The notes beneath the pieces are model-generated. The model was not told the origin of the DNA. It ran no database searches and was given only the letters and a program-made list of their open reading frames with translations. Shown here piece by piece: positions 13,160-23,802 of a stretch of DNA of 64,000 nucleotides (position 1 is its first letter; each line of letters opens with the position of its first letter). The position numbers and the translations under genes were made by a program. This DNA is from Rosa chinensis (lineage: Eukaryota; Streptophyta; Magnoliopsida; Rosales; Rosaceae). The DNA lies in contig NC_037088.1 of the NCBI RefSeq assembly GCF_002994745.2, forward strand, positions 49,691,897-49,755,896, given 5' to 3'.

Positions 13160-13760
13160 AACACAGAAACTGTTGTGCAGAATATCTAACTTCGCTGAAT
13201 TAGTGAGAACTGCTCAAATGGAATTAGGAGCTATAACCTATATGCACGGAAAGCCCCATGTGTCTAGTTTCTGAGGAATTTTACGGTTTGCAATTTCGAC
13301 TTTTATAGAAGGAGTTATGGCAATTTAAGTGAAGGAAGTTCAGCTTGAATTAGAATCTGCAACACAGAAACTGTTGTGCAGAACACCTAATTTCTCTGAA
13401 TTACTGGGAACTTCTCGGATGGAATTAAGACCTGTACCCTATATGCACGGAAAGCCCCATGTTTCTAGTTTCTGAGAAATTTTACGGTTTGTGATTCCGA
13501 CTTTTCTAGAAGGAGTTATGGCAATTTAAGTGAAGGCAGTTCTGCTTCGATGGGAATCTACAACATCTTTTAGAAGTTCATGTCTAGAACCGAACTTCGC
13601 TGAATTACTGGGAACTGCTTGGATAGAATTAGGAGTTGTACCCTATATGCACGGAAATCCCCATGTGTCTAGTTTTTGAAAAATTTTACGGTTTGCGATT
13701 GTGACTTTTCTAGAAGGAGTTATGGCAATTTAAGTGAAGACAGTTCAGCTTTGACGGGAA
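13160..13760. repeat. Tandem array, about 201-bp unit, three copies
   Basis: Units start at about 13160, 13361 and 13561. Landmarks that recur at a spacing of 201-204 bp include CACAGAAACTGTTGTGCAG (first two units), TGAATTA, ATGCACGGAAA and GGAGTTATGGCAATTTAAGT. The third unit diverges at its start. Confidence 0.9.
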
Positions 13761-13816
13761 TCTAGAAGACCCAACACTTATATTTGGAAATATTCAGTGT
13801 GCCACATCATCATTAT

Positions 13817-13842
13817 ATGTGTGTGTGTGTGTGTGTGTGTGT
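13817..13842. repeat. (TG)n microsatellite
   Basis: A short pure TG run between the two tandem arrays of the hAT-like element. Confidence 0.9.
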
Positions 13843-13942
13843 CTCTTTGTGTGAGTGTGAATTTGTTGTAATTTGGCTTATGGTGAAATTGGACGTTCTT
13901 ATACTTCTATATACAATATGTGCATATATATTTTACATGTCA

Positions 13943-15185
13943 TGACTACGGTTGACCGATTCGATCGGATTAGAAAATATGGTAAAATTAGCTAAATTTT
14001 TTACCACACTTATAATTTATTATAATAATCTCATCCAACGGTCGGTTTTTCCATTTTATTTGAATTGATAGAGGTTACCCTTTGGAGTGTATGATACATA
14101 AATATAGGTTTATAAGAGTAACTAAATTTGACCTAGTTGATCAAATTCAAAACGAGAACTAAATTGGCTGAAATTTTTACAACCACTATGAAACATTACA
14201 ATCTCTCCATCGAGCGGTTGGTTTCTCCAAATTCATTTTTCACTTCATGTTTGCTTTAGAATGAACCTCAACAATTGTTTGCTTTAGAATGAACCTCAAC
14301 AATTTAAATGCAATTAAGTTATACAACTTTAGGAGGCAAATTAGTATAGGCCAATGTCTTTGTAATTAAAATTGAAGTTTTTATTTTATGTTCACGCACA
14401 TCCATCTATGGAATATTTACAGACGTGATGTGAAAAAATAAGCACGTTTCGCTGTCGTTGTTTCATCGGTCAACTAAGAAAACATACAAGTGATGATGGT
14501 TGACCAATTCGATCGGATTCGAAAATATGGTGAAATTGGCTAAATTTTTTACCAAACTCATAATTTATTGTAATATAATCATATCCAACGGTTGGTTTTT
14601 CCATTTTCTTTGAATTGATAGAGGTTGTTCTTTAGAGTGTATGATATATAAATATAAGTTTATAAGAGTAACTAAATTTGACCTAATTGATCGAATTCGA
14701 AACGAGAACCAAATTGGCTGAAATTTTTACAACCACCATAAAACATTACAATCTCTCCATCGAACGGTTAATTTCTCCAAATTCATTTTTCACTTCAAGT
14801 TTGCTTTAGAATGAACCTCAACAATTTACATGTAATGTATAAGTTATACAACTTTAGAAGGCAAATTGGTATAGACCAATGTATTTGTAATTAAAATTGA
14901 AATTTTTATCTTATGTCCACGCACATCCATCGATGAAATATTTACAAATGTGATATAAAAAAATAAGCACGTTTTGCTGTCGTTATGCCATCGGTCAACT
15001 AAGAAAACATACAAATGACTACGGTTGACCAATCCGATCAGTTTCAAAACTATAGTGAAATTGACTAAATTTTTAACCACACGCATAATTTATTGTAATA
15101 ATCACATCCAACGGTCGATTTCCCATTTTCTTTGAATTGATAGAGGTTGCTCTTTGGAATGTATGATATATAAATATAGATTTAT
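13943..15185. repeat. Tandem array, about 525-550-bp unit, 2.3 copies
   Basis: Units begin at 13943, 14491 and 15016 with TGA(C/T)TACGGTTGACC-like sequence. The shared landmarks are CATCCAACGGT, TTGAATTGATAGAGGTT and TTTGCTTTAGAATGAACCTC. The first unit is longer because the last landmark is itself duplicated (about 14249-14305). Confidence 0.9.
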
Positions 15186-15535
15186 AAAAAAATTGGTGTC
15201 TTTAAATATTTATTATAAATAAAGCCCACAAGGTCCATCCGGAAAAAACCCGCAAGGCCTGGCCAGGCCCGAAAAAGCCTGCAATGCCCGCTTTATATGA
15301 ACGGGCTTGGATCCTTCGATTTATAATAAAGCCCGGCCCGGCCCGGCCCAAGCCCGCTATGAATGGGCCCGGCCCGGCCCGTTGACGAGGCCTAGCTTGG
15401 ACGACGTTACTCTGTTAGACAGCATCGTTTTGTTTTTTTGTTTTTTTTGGTAAATTTGGCAGAAGGCTTATAAGGAAAGAAGAAAGAAGAATGAAAAAAA
15501 AAAAGTTTTATTGAGTAGTTATACATGTCTATCGC

Positions 15536-15775
15536 AGGGCAATAATATGATTAGAGTATTGGGAGGCAATATTATGAGTATTGGGGGGCAATGATATGCA
15601 TATAAATTGATCAATTGTGCATGTAGTGTATTCATTTTGGTTTTGGGAGTTTATATAATTCACTGGAGGCCAATAATATGATTATTGGAGGCAATAATAT
15701 GAGTATTGGGAGACAATAATATGATTACTGAGGGGCAATAATATGGTTACTGGGTATTATTAGGGGGCAATAAAT
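15536..15775. repeat. CAATAATATGATTATTGG-type short tandem repeat
   Basis: At least seven units of GGGGCAATAATATGATTA or close variants are present. This corresponds to the repeat block at 3316-3465 in the other family-B MITE. Confidence 0.8.
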
Positions 15776-15855
15776 TCAGACGCAGGAATCTGGTCACCAG
15801 TCTTGTAGCCGAATTCCGGTGATTGGTCGCCAGATTTCGGTCATGGGTTGCCGGA

Positions 15856-18248
15856 TGTAATGCTCTGTACCTTAAAATTTTTACTAGTTACATCTTTACC
15901 GTTACTGACCGAGGAGTTGACTTTTTCTTTGTCCGTTGAGTTAAGAAAATTCTTTGAGAATGTCGTAGAAAAATCGAGTTTGTGGACACCTAGTTTGTTT
16001 AAATAGGAATTATATCTAGAAAGTTGTGACCAAAAGGGAAAGTTACTATTCATCATTGATATTTTAAGTGGAAAGTGGGTAAAAAGGTGTGTGTGAGAGA
16101 GAGAGAGAGAGTGAAATCGGGAGAACCGGACTCCAGCCCCCCTCTTCTTGCTCTTTTTCTTCTCTTCGGACCCGGAACCCATTTCCGGTGAAATCACTGC
16201 CACCGGCCTCTTCACCTGCCATTTGAGGATTCTGTCTTCCTCCTCTTGCATCTAAGGTAAGATTTCTGAATTGGGTAGCTTTGATTTGTGGAAAAATCGA
16301 AGAGGAAATTTCCAGGAAAGGGGAAAATAGGAGATTGCTTCGATCTCTGGTTTTCAGCAGGATTTCTTTGGGGTTTTTGTTGCTGGGTCGAAGCTAACCT
16401 TCATCCCTAACCTCTTGCAACTTCTCATGATCGGTGGAGGAAGTATTGAAGGTGTTTGAGAGTGTGAACAGTGGCGTGAACAGTAACTGACGAAATCTTG
16501 ATTTTGGGATAGAATTTCCGACCCCTTCTGCTTGGTTTTGGTTGTTGTTGCAGGTATAAAGATTGTTGGGTTTGTTGTGGAGATGAATTTGAGCTAGATA
16601 GGTTGACCGAAATTGGGGATTGGTGTGGTGGTGCGTGAAGCCACGCGTCGTTGCTGGTGGTGGTGGTGAGGAGGCTCAGTCAGCCCTCCGAAACCCATTA
16701 ATTTAATCTTTGAGTTATGTTTTAGATTTGAGGTTGTTTGGGTATTGAAATTGCTTAAACATTTGATGGTGGACATGGGTTATAAATTTTATGGTTTAAA
16801 TCTCTTGGTTAAATGCTAACGGTGATGAGTCGGTATTGAATTATTGTGTTGGGAAATTGGAGTGATGATTGTGAATCAAAAAGGAAAATTTAGAGAGAAT
16901 TTGGAAATCTCGAAAAGGGAATTATGTTATAATTTTGGTGGTTAATTATGGTTAAGGAATTGGAATTTAATTGGCTAAGTTATAGAAACAATCCTTGTGA
17001 AGATTTAAGATTAAGTGAGGGTGTTGAATCGTTAAGGAAATTCCGTATTCAAGAATTTAAATCCCAAAATGAAGTGTGAGATTTTTATAAGCATTTATGA
17101 GTAATGAGTACTAATTCCAGAGGGAATGAGTTTTGATTTTGAGATTATTTCCTCATTATGGTTAATTATATCATGTCCATTTACTACAGGACATACTGAG
17201 CCCTCGAGCGAGGAGGACACTGGCAGGCAGCAGAATTAGCTGCGAGACTCACTTGTGAGTACTTTTGTTTTCTTTAAATAATGCATGTAGCACAGTATTA
17301 AATTTATAATGGATTATTATTTGAGTAAATGTGATTTTCGTGGAAAGAAATGAATTGGCAAGGAGGTTATTTCCGGCGCATGAGTACATTACCTAGTCGG
17401 CAGTCTCCTCCAGACTATATCCCGGTCGGTAGTCCCCTCCGGTGAGTCATCTGGTCGGCAGTCCCCTCCAGATGACATGGGTTAGTTAGTTGACAGTCCC
17501 CTCTAACTACCTGTGGTTAGTTAGCAGTCCTCTCTAACCACCGCCTCCTAAATCCGGTCGATAGTCCCCTCCGATGAGTCATCTGGACGGTAGTCCCCTC
17601 CTTATGGCATGAGATGAGTAGACAACAGTCCTCTCTAGTCAACGAACGAGTTTCCTTAAAAAGGATATTTCCAAAAAGGAATGAATTGGAAACGTTTTGT
17701 AAATCTCATTGAATGCCGGATTTTGTTAACAAGAAAATGGGAAGCATTCAATTAATTGTTCATAACTTGTTTTAGTTTTGTCCACTCACTCTAATGGATT
17801 TTAAATGTTTTCCCCTGGGCCATTCGGTTTCAAATGCCCAGGTTTCAGATTGGCTGAGATCGCGTCCAGGAACTCGAGGCATAGGAATCAGCGCTTCCTT
17901 TTGATTGTAGGTTAATACTTAACCTACTTTGTATGATATCGGCTTAGTTATGTAGTATTGCTCTGATAACCCTTTTTAATTTGGAGAATGTTTTTACTTG
18001 AGAAGTTGTTTTCGTTTTGAAGTTGTGATGAATTCGTACTTTCTGGATGTAACTTATACACTTGGAATGTAAATCTTGGATTGTGTCTGTGAGTGTGAGA
18101 TTAGATTTGATCATGTCCAGGTTTTGTGAATTTTTGGGTAGCCCATTTTAGGGGAGGTTCTGCCAATTTTTGGGTAGGATTTCACTTAAAGTGGGCCCCA
18201 CAGGCTTGTATCCGGGTTTCGGGGTGAAACTTGGGTCTGGTTCTGTCA
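15856..18248. mobile_element. Putative solo LTR (2.39 kb) nested in the MITE
   Basis: It begins TGTAATGCTCTGTACC and ends GGTTCTGTCA. The flanks CCGGA (15851-15855) and CCGAA (18249-18253) are a plausible 5-bp target duplication with one change. The host sequence on either side is the same CCGG-rich region. No internal retroelement genes are present, so recombination between two LTRs is the simplest explanation. The open frames here (for example 15841-16251 on the minus strand, which contains a GA/CT run) look non-coding. Confidence 0.62.
17391..17640. repeat. Minisatellite, units like CGGTAGTCCCCTCC
   Basis: Roughly eight imperfect units of about 28-35 bp alternate (C/G)GGTCGGCAGTCCCCTCC with GATGAGTCATCTGG or GTTAGTTAG spacers inside the putative solo LTR. 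Confidence 0.8.
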
Positions 18249-18508
18249 CCGAATTCCGGTCACCGGTCGCCGGAGTCTGCCACCGGAGTCAAGCAAAGTC
18301 TCCAATGACTTCTTTCTCTAAGTGACAAAGAAGGAGAGGGCAAAATTGTCCCAAAAATAAATAAAAATGAATTAAAAAATACTTAGTTGGGCATTAGAGA
18401 AATAATCTCTTAGAGTGTTTGGGTAAGTGGGCAATCTCTTAGAGTGTTTGGGTAAGTGGGCAATTTTTAAGCTAAAATTGGGTAAGTGATCATTTCCCTT
18501 AAATAAAT

Positions 18509-19037
18509 TGGGCAAATGCTTCTGGCATAATGTTTATGTAATAATCGCGTAATAATTTAGCCCATAATGCTAGCATAAGGAATTATAATGGCATAATTCA
18601 AATTTGTGTAACCGAAAATTAAGCCCATAATTCTTCTATCATAATTCATGCAATAATTCAGCCCATAATGCTTCTAGCATAATGAATTATAATGACATAA
18701 TTCAGCCCTAAATTACATGCACTTAAATGTCATAATGAATTAGAATGGACATAATTTTGATGATTATTGCATGGATGTAATGTCTGGCATAAACGACCAA
18801 ATTAATGGTCCTACCTACTCGCGTTACTTCCGGAATGCATGCATGCTCCTGAGTTCGAATGTTAGAAAAATATGATGGTGAGCTTGAAGCTGCTGATCCA
18901 TGCGCCTATGCGCCTTTATGTCTGCACTACTAAGCAGGTGGCAGTGGTTAATTCTGGCGGCTACCAGCCGCTCCGATGATTTGTGATGTCATATTTTCCT
19001 TTTGTCAATCTCAAAACATGAACAAATTTATATGACA

Positions 19038-19070
<33 letters not shown>

Positions 19071-19799
19071 CAACCAAATAAATTAATAAAGTAAATTTGG
19101 GGGTTCATGCATCATAGGAGATTTGTTCATATAATCAAGGCTTGAAAAACATGAACTAAAACTAGAATTTAGAAAACATACTCAGTGAAGAACGGATGAA
19201 TCTTCAACTTATTTGTGCAGAAACACAGACATACAATCATTTTCTAAACTCAACTTGTTAGTAAAAAAGCTGTTGGTTTGTCTTCTTAAGCAAAATAGAA
19301 CGCGCGTCACGCGCCTGAGTTTTCACGAGATTCTTCTTTCTCCGTCTGGCGGCCCGTCTAAGGGACGTGGTTGTCGGACGGGGCTGCCTTGATTCGTCGT
19401 TCATCAGCGAAGCCATGGGGTTCATAGTGGCCATCTTAGCTCAAGACTTCAAGACGGGGTTGGTTGAAGGAGAGACTGGCTGGGGTTGGGAATTTCTGGA
19501 TAGATCGCATCAGCGGATCCGCTTGGAGGCTGTCGGAATCGTTGGCGGACTGGTTCATCTAGATCAGATCAGATGGTGGTATGGAGATGGGGAGGTCGGG
19601 TTTCTGGTAACGCTGTGAGAACGGGTTCCTCCCGAGTCTCTTCGTTGGTCGCGGCGGGGTTGCTTGTTTGCAGTGGTGAAGCAGTGGCCGGATTGTGGTT
19701 GGGGTGCGACGCTTTTTGGACCTGAACTTTGCCACTCCGTGTATGACCATGTTGAGAAGAAATGGGACTGAGTTGGGACCCATTCAGGATAAATAGTTC
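18509..19799. other. Retroelement-like intergenic DNA, no gene
   Basis: Bases 18510-18740 repeat AGCCCATAAT(GC)TTCTAGCATAAT several times. A (TA)n run lies at 19039-19067. Bases 19330-19800 are GC-rich and have short open frames on both strands (19367-19618 plus, 19559-19839 minus) without recognisable domains. I regard it as degraded transposon sequence. Confidence 0.45.
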
Positions 19800-20015
19800 G
19801 TGAAGTCATACAACCAAGGGAAAAGTGTCGGTCGGTCACCTAGCTTGATTTGAGGTTTTAGGAACGGACGACCGAGGGAAAAGTATCGGTCGGTCACCTA
19901 GCTTGATTTGAGGTTTTAGGAACGGACGACTGAGGGAAATGTGAAGTCATACGACCGAGGGAAAAGTATCGGTCGGTCACCCAGCCTGATTCAAGGTTTT
20001 AGGAACGGACGACCC
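19800..20015. repeat. Minisatellite with TCGGTCGGTCACC core
   Basis: Three units of about 63 bp contain ACGACCGAGGGAAAAGT, CGGTCGGTCACC(T/C)AGC and GAGGTTTTAGGAACGGACGAC. A partial copy lies between units 2 and 3. Confidence 0.9.
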
Positions 20016-21040
20016 AAAAATCAGTGAGTTGGACCATGTAGCCATATGTTTGGTTTAGTCCGAGTTCAAAAGGGTGGTCACGCATGTGGGCCGAAATGAG
20101 AATTAAAAGTGTTCGGCCAAGTTAGTCAACAGTGTAGTCTGAGGAATCCTCACAAGGAAGGAGTTCGAGTCAATCTATGATATTAATTGTGAAGATTTCG
20201 GATATCAGCAAAGTCAGAGTTTTACGAGACGAATCAATCCTAGAAGGAAGGAGAATCCTACTTCAATTCCACGTCTTGGAGGACAAGTTAGCTAGAGTTG
20301 TTGACTTGTATATATAACACATTGTAAATCAGTGTAAAAGGGTCCTGCACCACACAAACAAATCAATATACAACTTTTACTCAAACTTTTCTCTTACTCT
20401 TTCATAGGTACTTTGCCTTCTATTCAACTTTCATAACTTGTTTTCATTTTTAGTTTCTTACTTTTATTTCAGTCGTTACATTCAAGCATTTTACTTTCTT
20501 GTTCTTTATTTTATATGCACTTTACTTTTCGCACTTAGGAGTAGTTCGTAACGTAGAATTATCATCTATTGATCTCTTTCGGCCAGTCCGGATTGGATTG
20601 ATGCGATTCGCCGTTCACACACATATCATCTCACAACGTTTTGACAACCGAATCCACTTCATCTTCGTCTTTACCGTGATTTGCGAGTACCTTCACCCAA
20701 TAGATCTCTCGCTTGTCACCCGAACCTTTGGGTTTACCCAAGAAGTGAGTGTGATAGAAGATCCCGGTCAGGATTGACGCCTAACCGAAGTCCTTGCAAC
20801 AGAGGCATCAGAACCTAACGGCCGAGAGGGTTCCTTCCTCGGCCTACAATCATTTGAAAGAAGTCAGATCACGCACCATTCAAATCAGAAACCTCAGTCG
20901 GCCATTCGGCCGCGAGTTGGCACGCCCGCGCAATTTCAGAAGGACGATTCAACCACAGGTCCCTCGGCCCTCACTTCGGCCGAGACGATTTTGAGGCAAA
21001 ACAGACGCTTGGAGGGAAACCTAGTCGGGCAGTGAGAAAG
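20016..21040. other. Probable LTR-retroelement leader/LTR debris
   Basis: Bases 20290-20470 have a TATA-like stretch (TATATATAACAC), then a pyrimidine-rich region. Bases 20540-21000 use GGCCGA/TCGGCC words of the type seen in plant gypsy elements. Short open frames at 20499-20777 and 20794-20994 have no domain I recognise. Boundaries cannot be set. Confidence 0.35.
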
Positions 21041-21738
21041 GAGTGGAGCGACGGTGGTCGACCATTGGAGGTGATCTAGCAGGGGTGGTGCGATGGTGGT
21101 GTTCGTGCTGGGCATGCCTGGGCCATTGCTAGTGGGCTTCTGAAACCAGTTCTTATCTTGATTTTGGGCCTGGACCCATTTGGGCCTTGCTTGTTTGCTT
21201 TAACTTATGTTTACCTTTTAGTATTTCATGGAGTTGCTTCTTGCTTTTTATTTTTAGTTGGCTTTGAGCCCTTAATAAATTCCTACTTTAGGATAGTAGG
21301 GCGAGGTGGGCGTCGTCTCGGTTTGTGCACTTTGAGTGCCGTGTCTCACCTAGGACGGCGGCAAGTTCTTTGCATTGTCAAATGGTCGCAGCCTTCTAGT
21401 GGCAGAATGAAACCAAGTGTCACCGGATTTATTTTTTGGTGGCAACGTTACATAGTGGGAAAGTTGGTTTTAGTGGATTATGGCTTCGCGTGAGCATTAT
21501 GTTTCCGGTAAGTAGCAAGTTGTGCACTCTTTGCTAATTGGTGCGTATTAGAATACATAGCATTAGTAGAGACTCCTGATATTATTTTGGGACGTTCTCT
21601 TATGGTTTATTATATATAATTTGGGGTTTAGGCACTATGTCCACCCCCCCCCTGTATTCTATGGTTTTATTAATGGTTATGGGCCTATGGCTTAAGGGCA
21701 GCTGTTTGGCCCTACCTCAAGAAAAAAAAAAAAAAAAG
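21041..21738 (+). mobile_element. Putative LINE-type 3' end with poly(A)
   Basis: The stretch ends in a run of 18 A's (about 21721-21738, one G near the start), and its T-rich, TGGGCC-containing upstream sequence resembles the better-defined element at 49284-51520. The open frame 21158-21493 is not recognisable. No target duplication could be identified, so the assignment is weak. Confidence 0.35.
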
Positions 21739-21893
21739 GTTGTCTTCTCGGCCAATCCAATAGCTTGTTTGTGATTCAGATCCTAAACCAGATTGAACGA
21801 TTATCCTTCATTTGTTGCCAATTCACAATCTTAGAGATTTGGTTAACGGTCCTCAATCCTATCTCAATGGTAGAACTATTCGTGCTGATAACG
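21739..21893 (-). mobile_element. Leader fragment of an antisense copia element
   Basis: On the minus strand, immediately after the LTR, the sequence CGTTATCAGCACGA appears. It resembles the primer-binding-site region of many plant copia elements. The rest of the element is missing to the left, where LINE-like poly(A) sequence starts. Confidence 0.5.
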
Positions 21894-21918
21894 TGTTGTA
21901 AAATAAAAGGTAAGAGAG

Positions 21919-21973
<55 letters not shown>

Positions 21974-22259
21974 AGACATAGGGAATAGAATATGTGTTAT
22001 TCATCTCACAATGAGGAGTTTTATATAGGACTACATGGTGTACACAAAAATGTAATGCTCAATTACAATTCAATCACTCTAACAATTACAACCTATCAAT
22101 CACTTAGGGATACACATATTACTCAACATCTATTTACGTGATTATCCACAAATATTACAACAAGTACTAGACTTGATGACTAAAAAAATACTAAGAGATC
22201 CCTAGGGATATCATACAAACAAACGTCACTGATTGTTGTCATCAAAACTTAGCTCAACA
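21894..22259 (-). mobile_element. Copia LTR (5' LTR of an antisense element)
   Basis: The termini TGTTG...CAACA enclose 366 bp. The inner edge abuts a primer-binding-site-like motif, which identifies this as the 5' LTR of an element on the minus strand. It contains a (GA)n tract at 21922-21970. Confidence 0.68.
21922..21970. repeat. (GA)n microsatellite in the copia LTR
   Basis: A pure GA run of about 24 units. It generates the spurious Leu-Ser open frame on the opposite strand. Confidence 0.95.
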
Positions 22260-23049
22260 CAATTAGCCTGATGAGGTGTCCAACCTAGTAGCTATATGTG
22301 TTTCTCTCTAAATTTATGAATCTCAACTTTATCAGTTCACTGCCTACTATTTCCAAGGAACCTAGACATATGTACTGAAGCTGCTGATCAGTAGGCTGCT
22401 TATTCGGGAAGTTTGATATATCCGATATGTTTCAGCAAACCGGAAAGAATTTGTCCACAAACAAACACCGTCTAATTTTCCATCTGCATAATTCAGTCCA
22501 CTATATTAGACTGAAATGAAAGAACTGTACGGAATAAGGGATCTAAGTTTCGCCAACTTCATCTGCATATGAACAGGTCCTGAAAGAATGACAAACATCA
22601 TTAAGATTCTATCATTCTATGCATGTCTCTTGGAAAACCTCTTTTAAGGAAATAACCAATTAAACACCTTAATCTTTGGAGGTAATTGTAGATTGCAAAT
22701 TTTTGCTAAATCTTCAGAGTTTACATTGTTATTTTTCTGATACTTGAAGATCGGTAGCACCAGCAGAATTCTGGACTGGTAAAATAATTGTCAGAAATTG
22801 CCAATCGGTACCACTCATAATAATCTGCCTAATACCTTGTGAAAAGTCAGTTCTATAAATTACATATCCGGCCCAAACAATAATGATTTACACACCAAAT
22901 GATATACTAATGAAACACCACTGCATGTCTACAGTAGCTAGCAACTCACAGATTTTAAGATTTATTTTGCGTGTCCTGCAGATTCCACTGTACAACAAAA
23001 GCACCGTCGTACCAAGTTACACAGTGGGGGTTGTCTATGGTACAAAAGA
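22260..23049. other. Intergenic, nothing identified
   Basis: AT-rich DNA without a convincing open frame, repeat or RNA gene. It lies downstream of the lectin receptor kinase gene, which is on the minus strand. Confidence 0.5.
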
Positions 23050-23285
23050 TACTAATTAGCCTTAGTTGAATATGGTCTTGATCATCATTCCTCACCATAC
23101 TTGGTTTTGTAAGTTCCAGAAAAGATTGGCGCTGCAGCTGACCCAACTTCAAGTAACTAGCGAAGCGAGCTAGCTAGCTACGAAACCAAAACTGACTAAG
23201 AAACTATGCAATGCTCTCTTTGTTCAATTTTATAGACTGTCCATTGGTAAGTCAACAATATATAAACTAATTAGATGATACACAA
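23050..23285. repeat. Direct repeat flanking the LecRK gene, left copy
   Basis: About 230 bp match 26335-26565 in the same orientation with scattered mismatches and small indels. Exact shared words include CATCATTCCTCACCATACTT and GCAGCTGACCCAACTTCAAG. The two copies bracket the kinase gene 3.3 kb apart. Confidence 0.88.
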
Positions 23286-23802
23286 GTAGATGAAATCAAA
23301 TGTCCATCACATCCTTCGGAAGAATTCAAAAACAGGAGAAGCTTCAAATTCTAATGCTGCCTACAAGCGCTCTTCTAAAACTCTCTCTCACTCCTATTAT
23401 TCTCTGCTTTTGTTAGCCAAAAACCTTGAACTTGAAAGACACCCCACATCAAAACAAACTTTAAATACTTGACAAAGAGTAAAGGAAACAAGCAATTTCA
23501 TTTACAACTTTAACCCTGTGACAATTCACTATCCCAAGTTCCCAACCAGACTGCACTGCATAAGCCAATTAACCAATGGTATCATATATATCGCAGCCAG
23601 CCTCCAATAAACAACAAATTATTTAAACTCCATAAATTAAACAAGGTCTAGACTTGGGGACACAAACACTTAATTTATTACATTAAAAAAAAAACTGCAC
23701 GCAAAATAAAAAGTAATGACAAGAATTTATCCTGATGAACTGGTTCCACCTTTTTCACCTTGCCCTTCACATTATTTAGTGACTGTTTCTACTACTCAGG
23801 TA

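Larger units (their letters stand above)
12967..15394. mobile_element. hAT-like non-autonomous element nested in the MITE
   Basis: The termini are inverted: TAGGCCTCATCAA at the left and, reverse-complemented, TAGGCCTCGTCAA at the right. They are flanked by an 8-bp duplication GCTCGGAC (12959-12966) and GCTTGGAC (15395-15402), with one mismatch. An 8-bp TSD suggests the hAT superfamily. Both subterminal regions (12980-13140 and 15220-15390) are dense in GGCCCGGCCC/AAAGCCCG words, common in plant hAT derivatives. The interior is two unrelated tandem-repeat arrays and no transposase. Confidence 0.75.
12411..18499. mobile_element. Mutator-like MITE, family B copy 2, with two nested insertions
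   Basis: It is flanked by a perfect 9-bp duplication TAAATAAAT at 12402-12410 and 18500-18508. The terminal inverted similarity shows on the left as GGGGCCGTGACCACTTAGC and on the right (reverse complement) as AGGGAAATGATCACTTACC; both then continue to TTAAAAATTGC-CACTT and CTAAGAG. Removing the hAT-like insert (12967-15394) and the solo LTR (15856-18248) leaves about 1.25 kb, comparable to the 1.54-kb copy at 2322-3858. The (CT)n tract, CAATAAT repeats and CCGG-rich words occur in the same order. Confidence 0.8.

Noticed and set aside
15841..16251. 136-codon minus-strand frame with a basic KKKSKKRG run
   Set aside because: It starts inside the putative solo LTR and crosses a short GA tract. 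No domain and no conserved neighbours.
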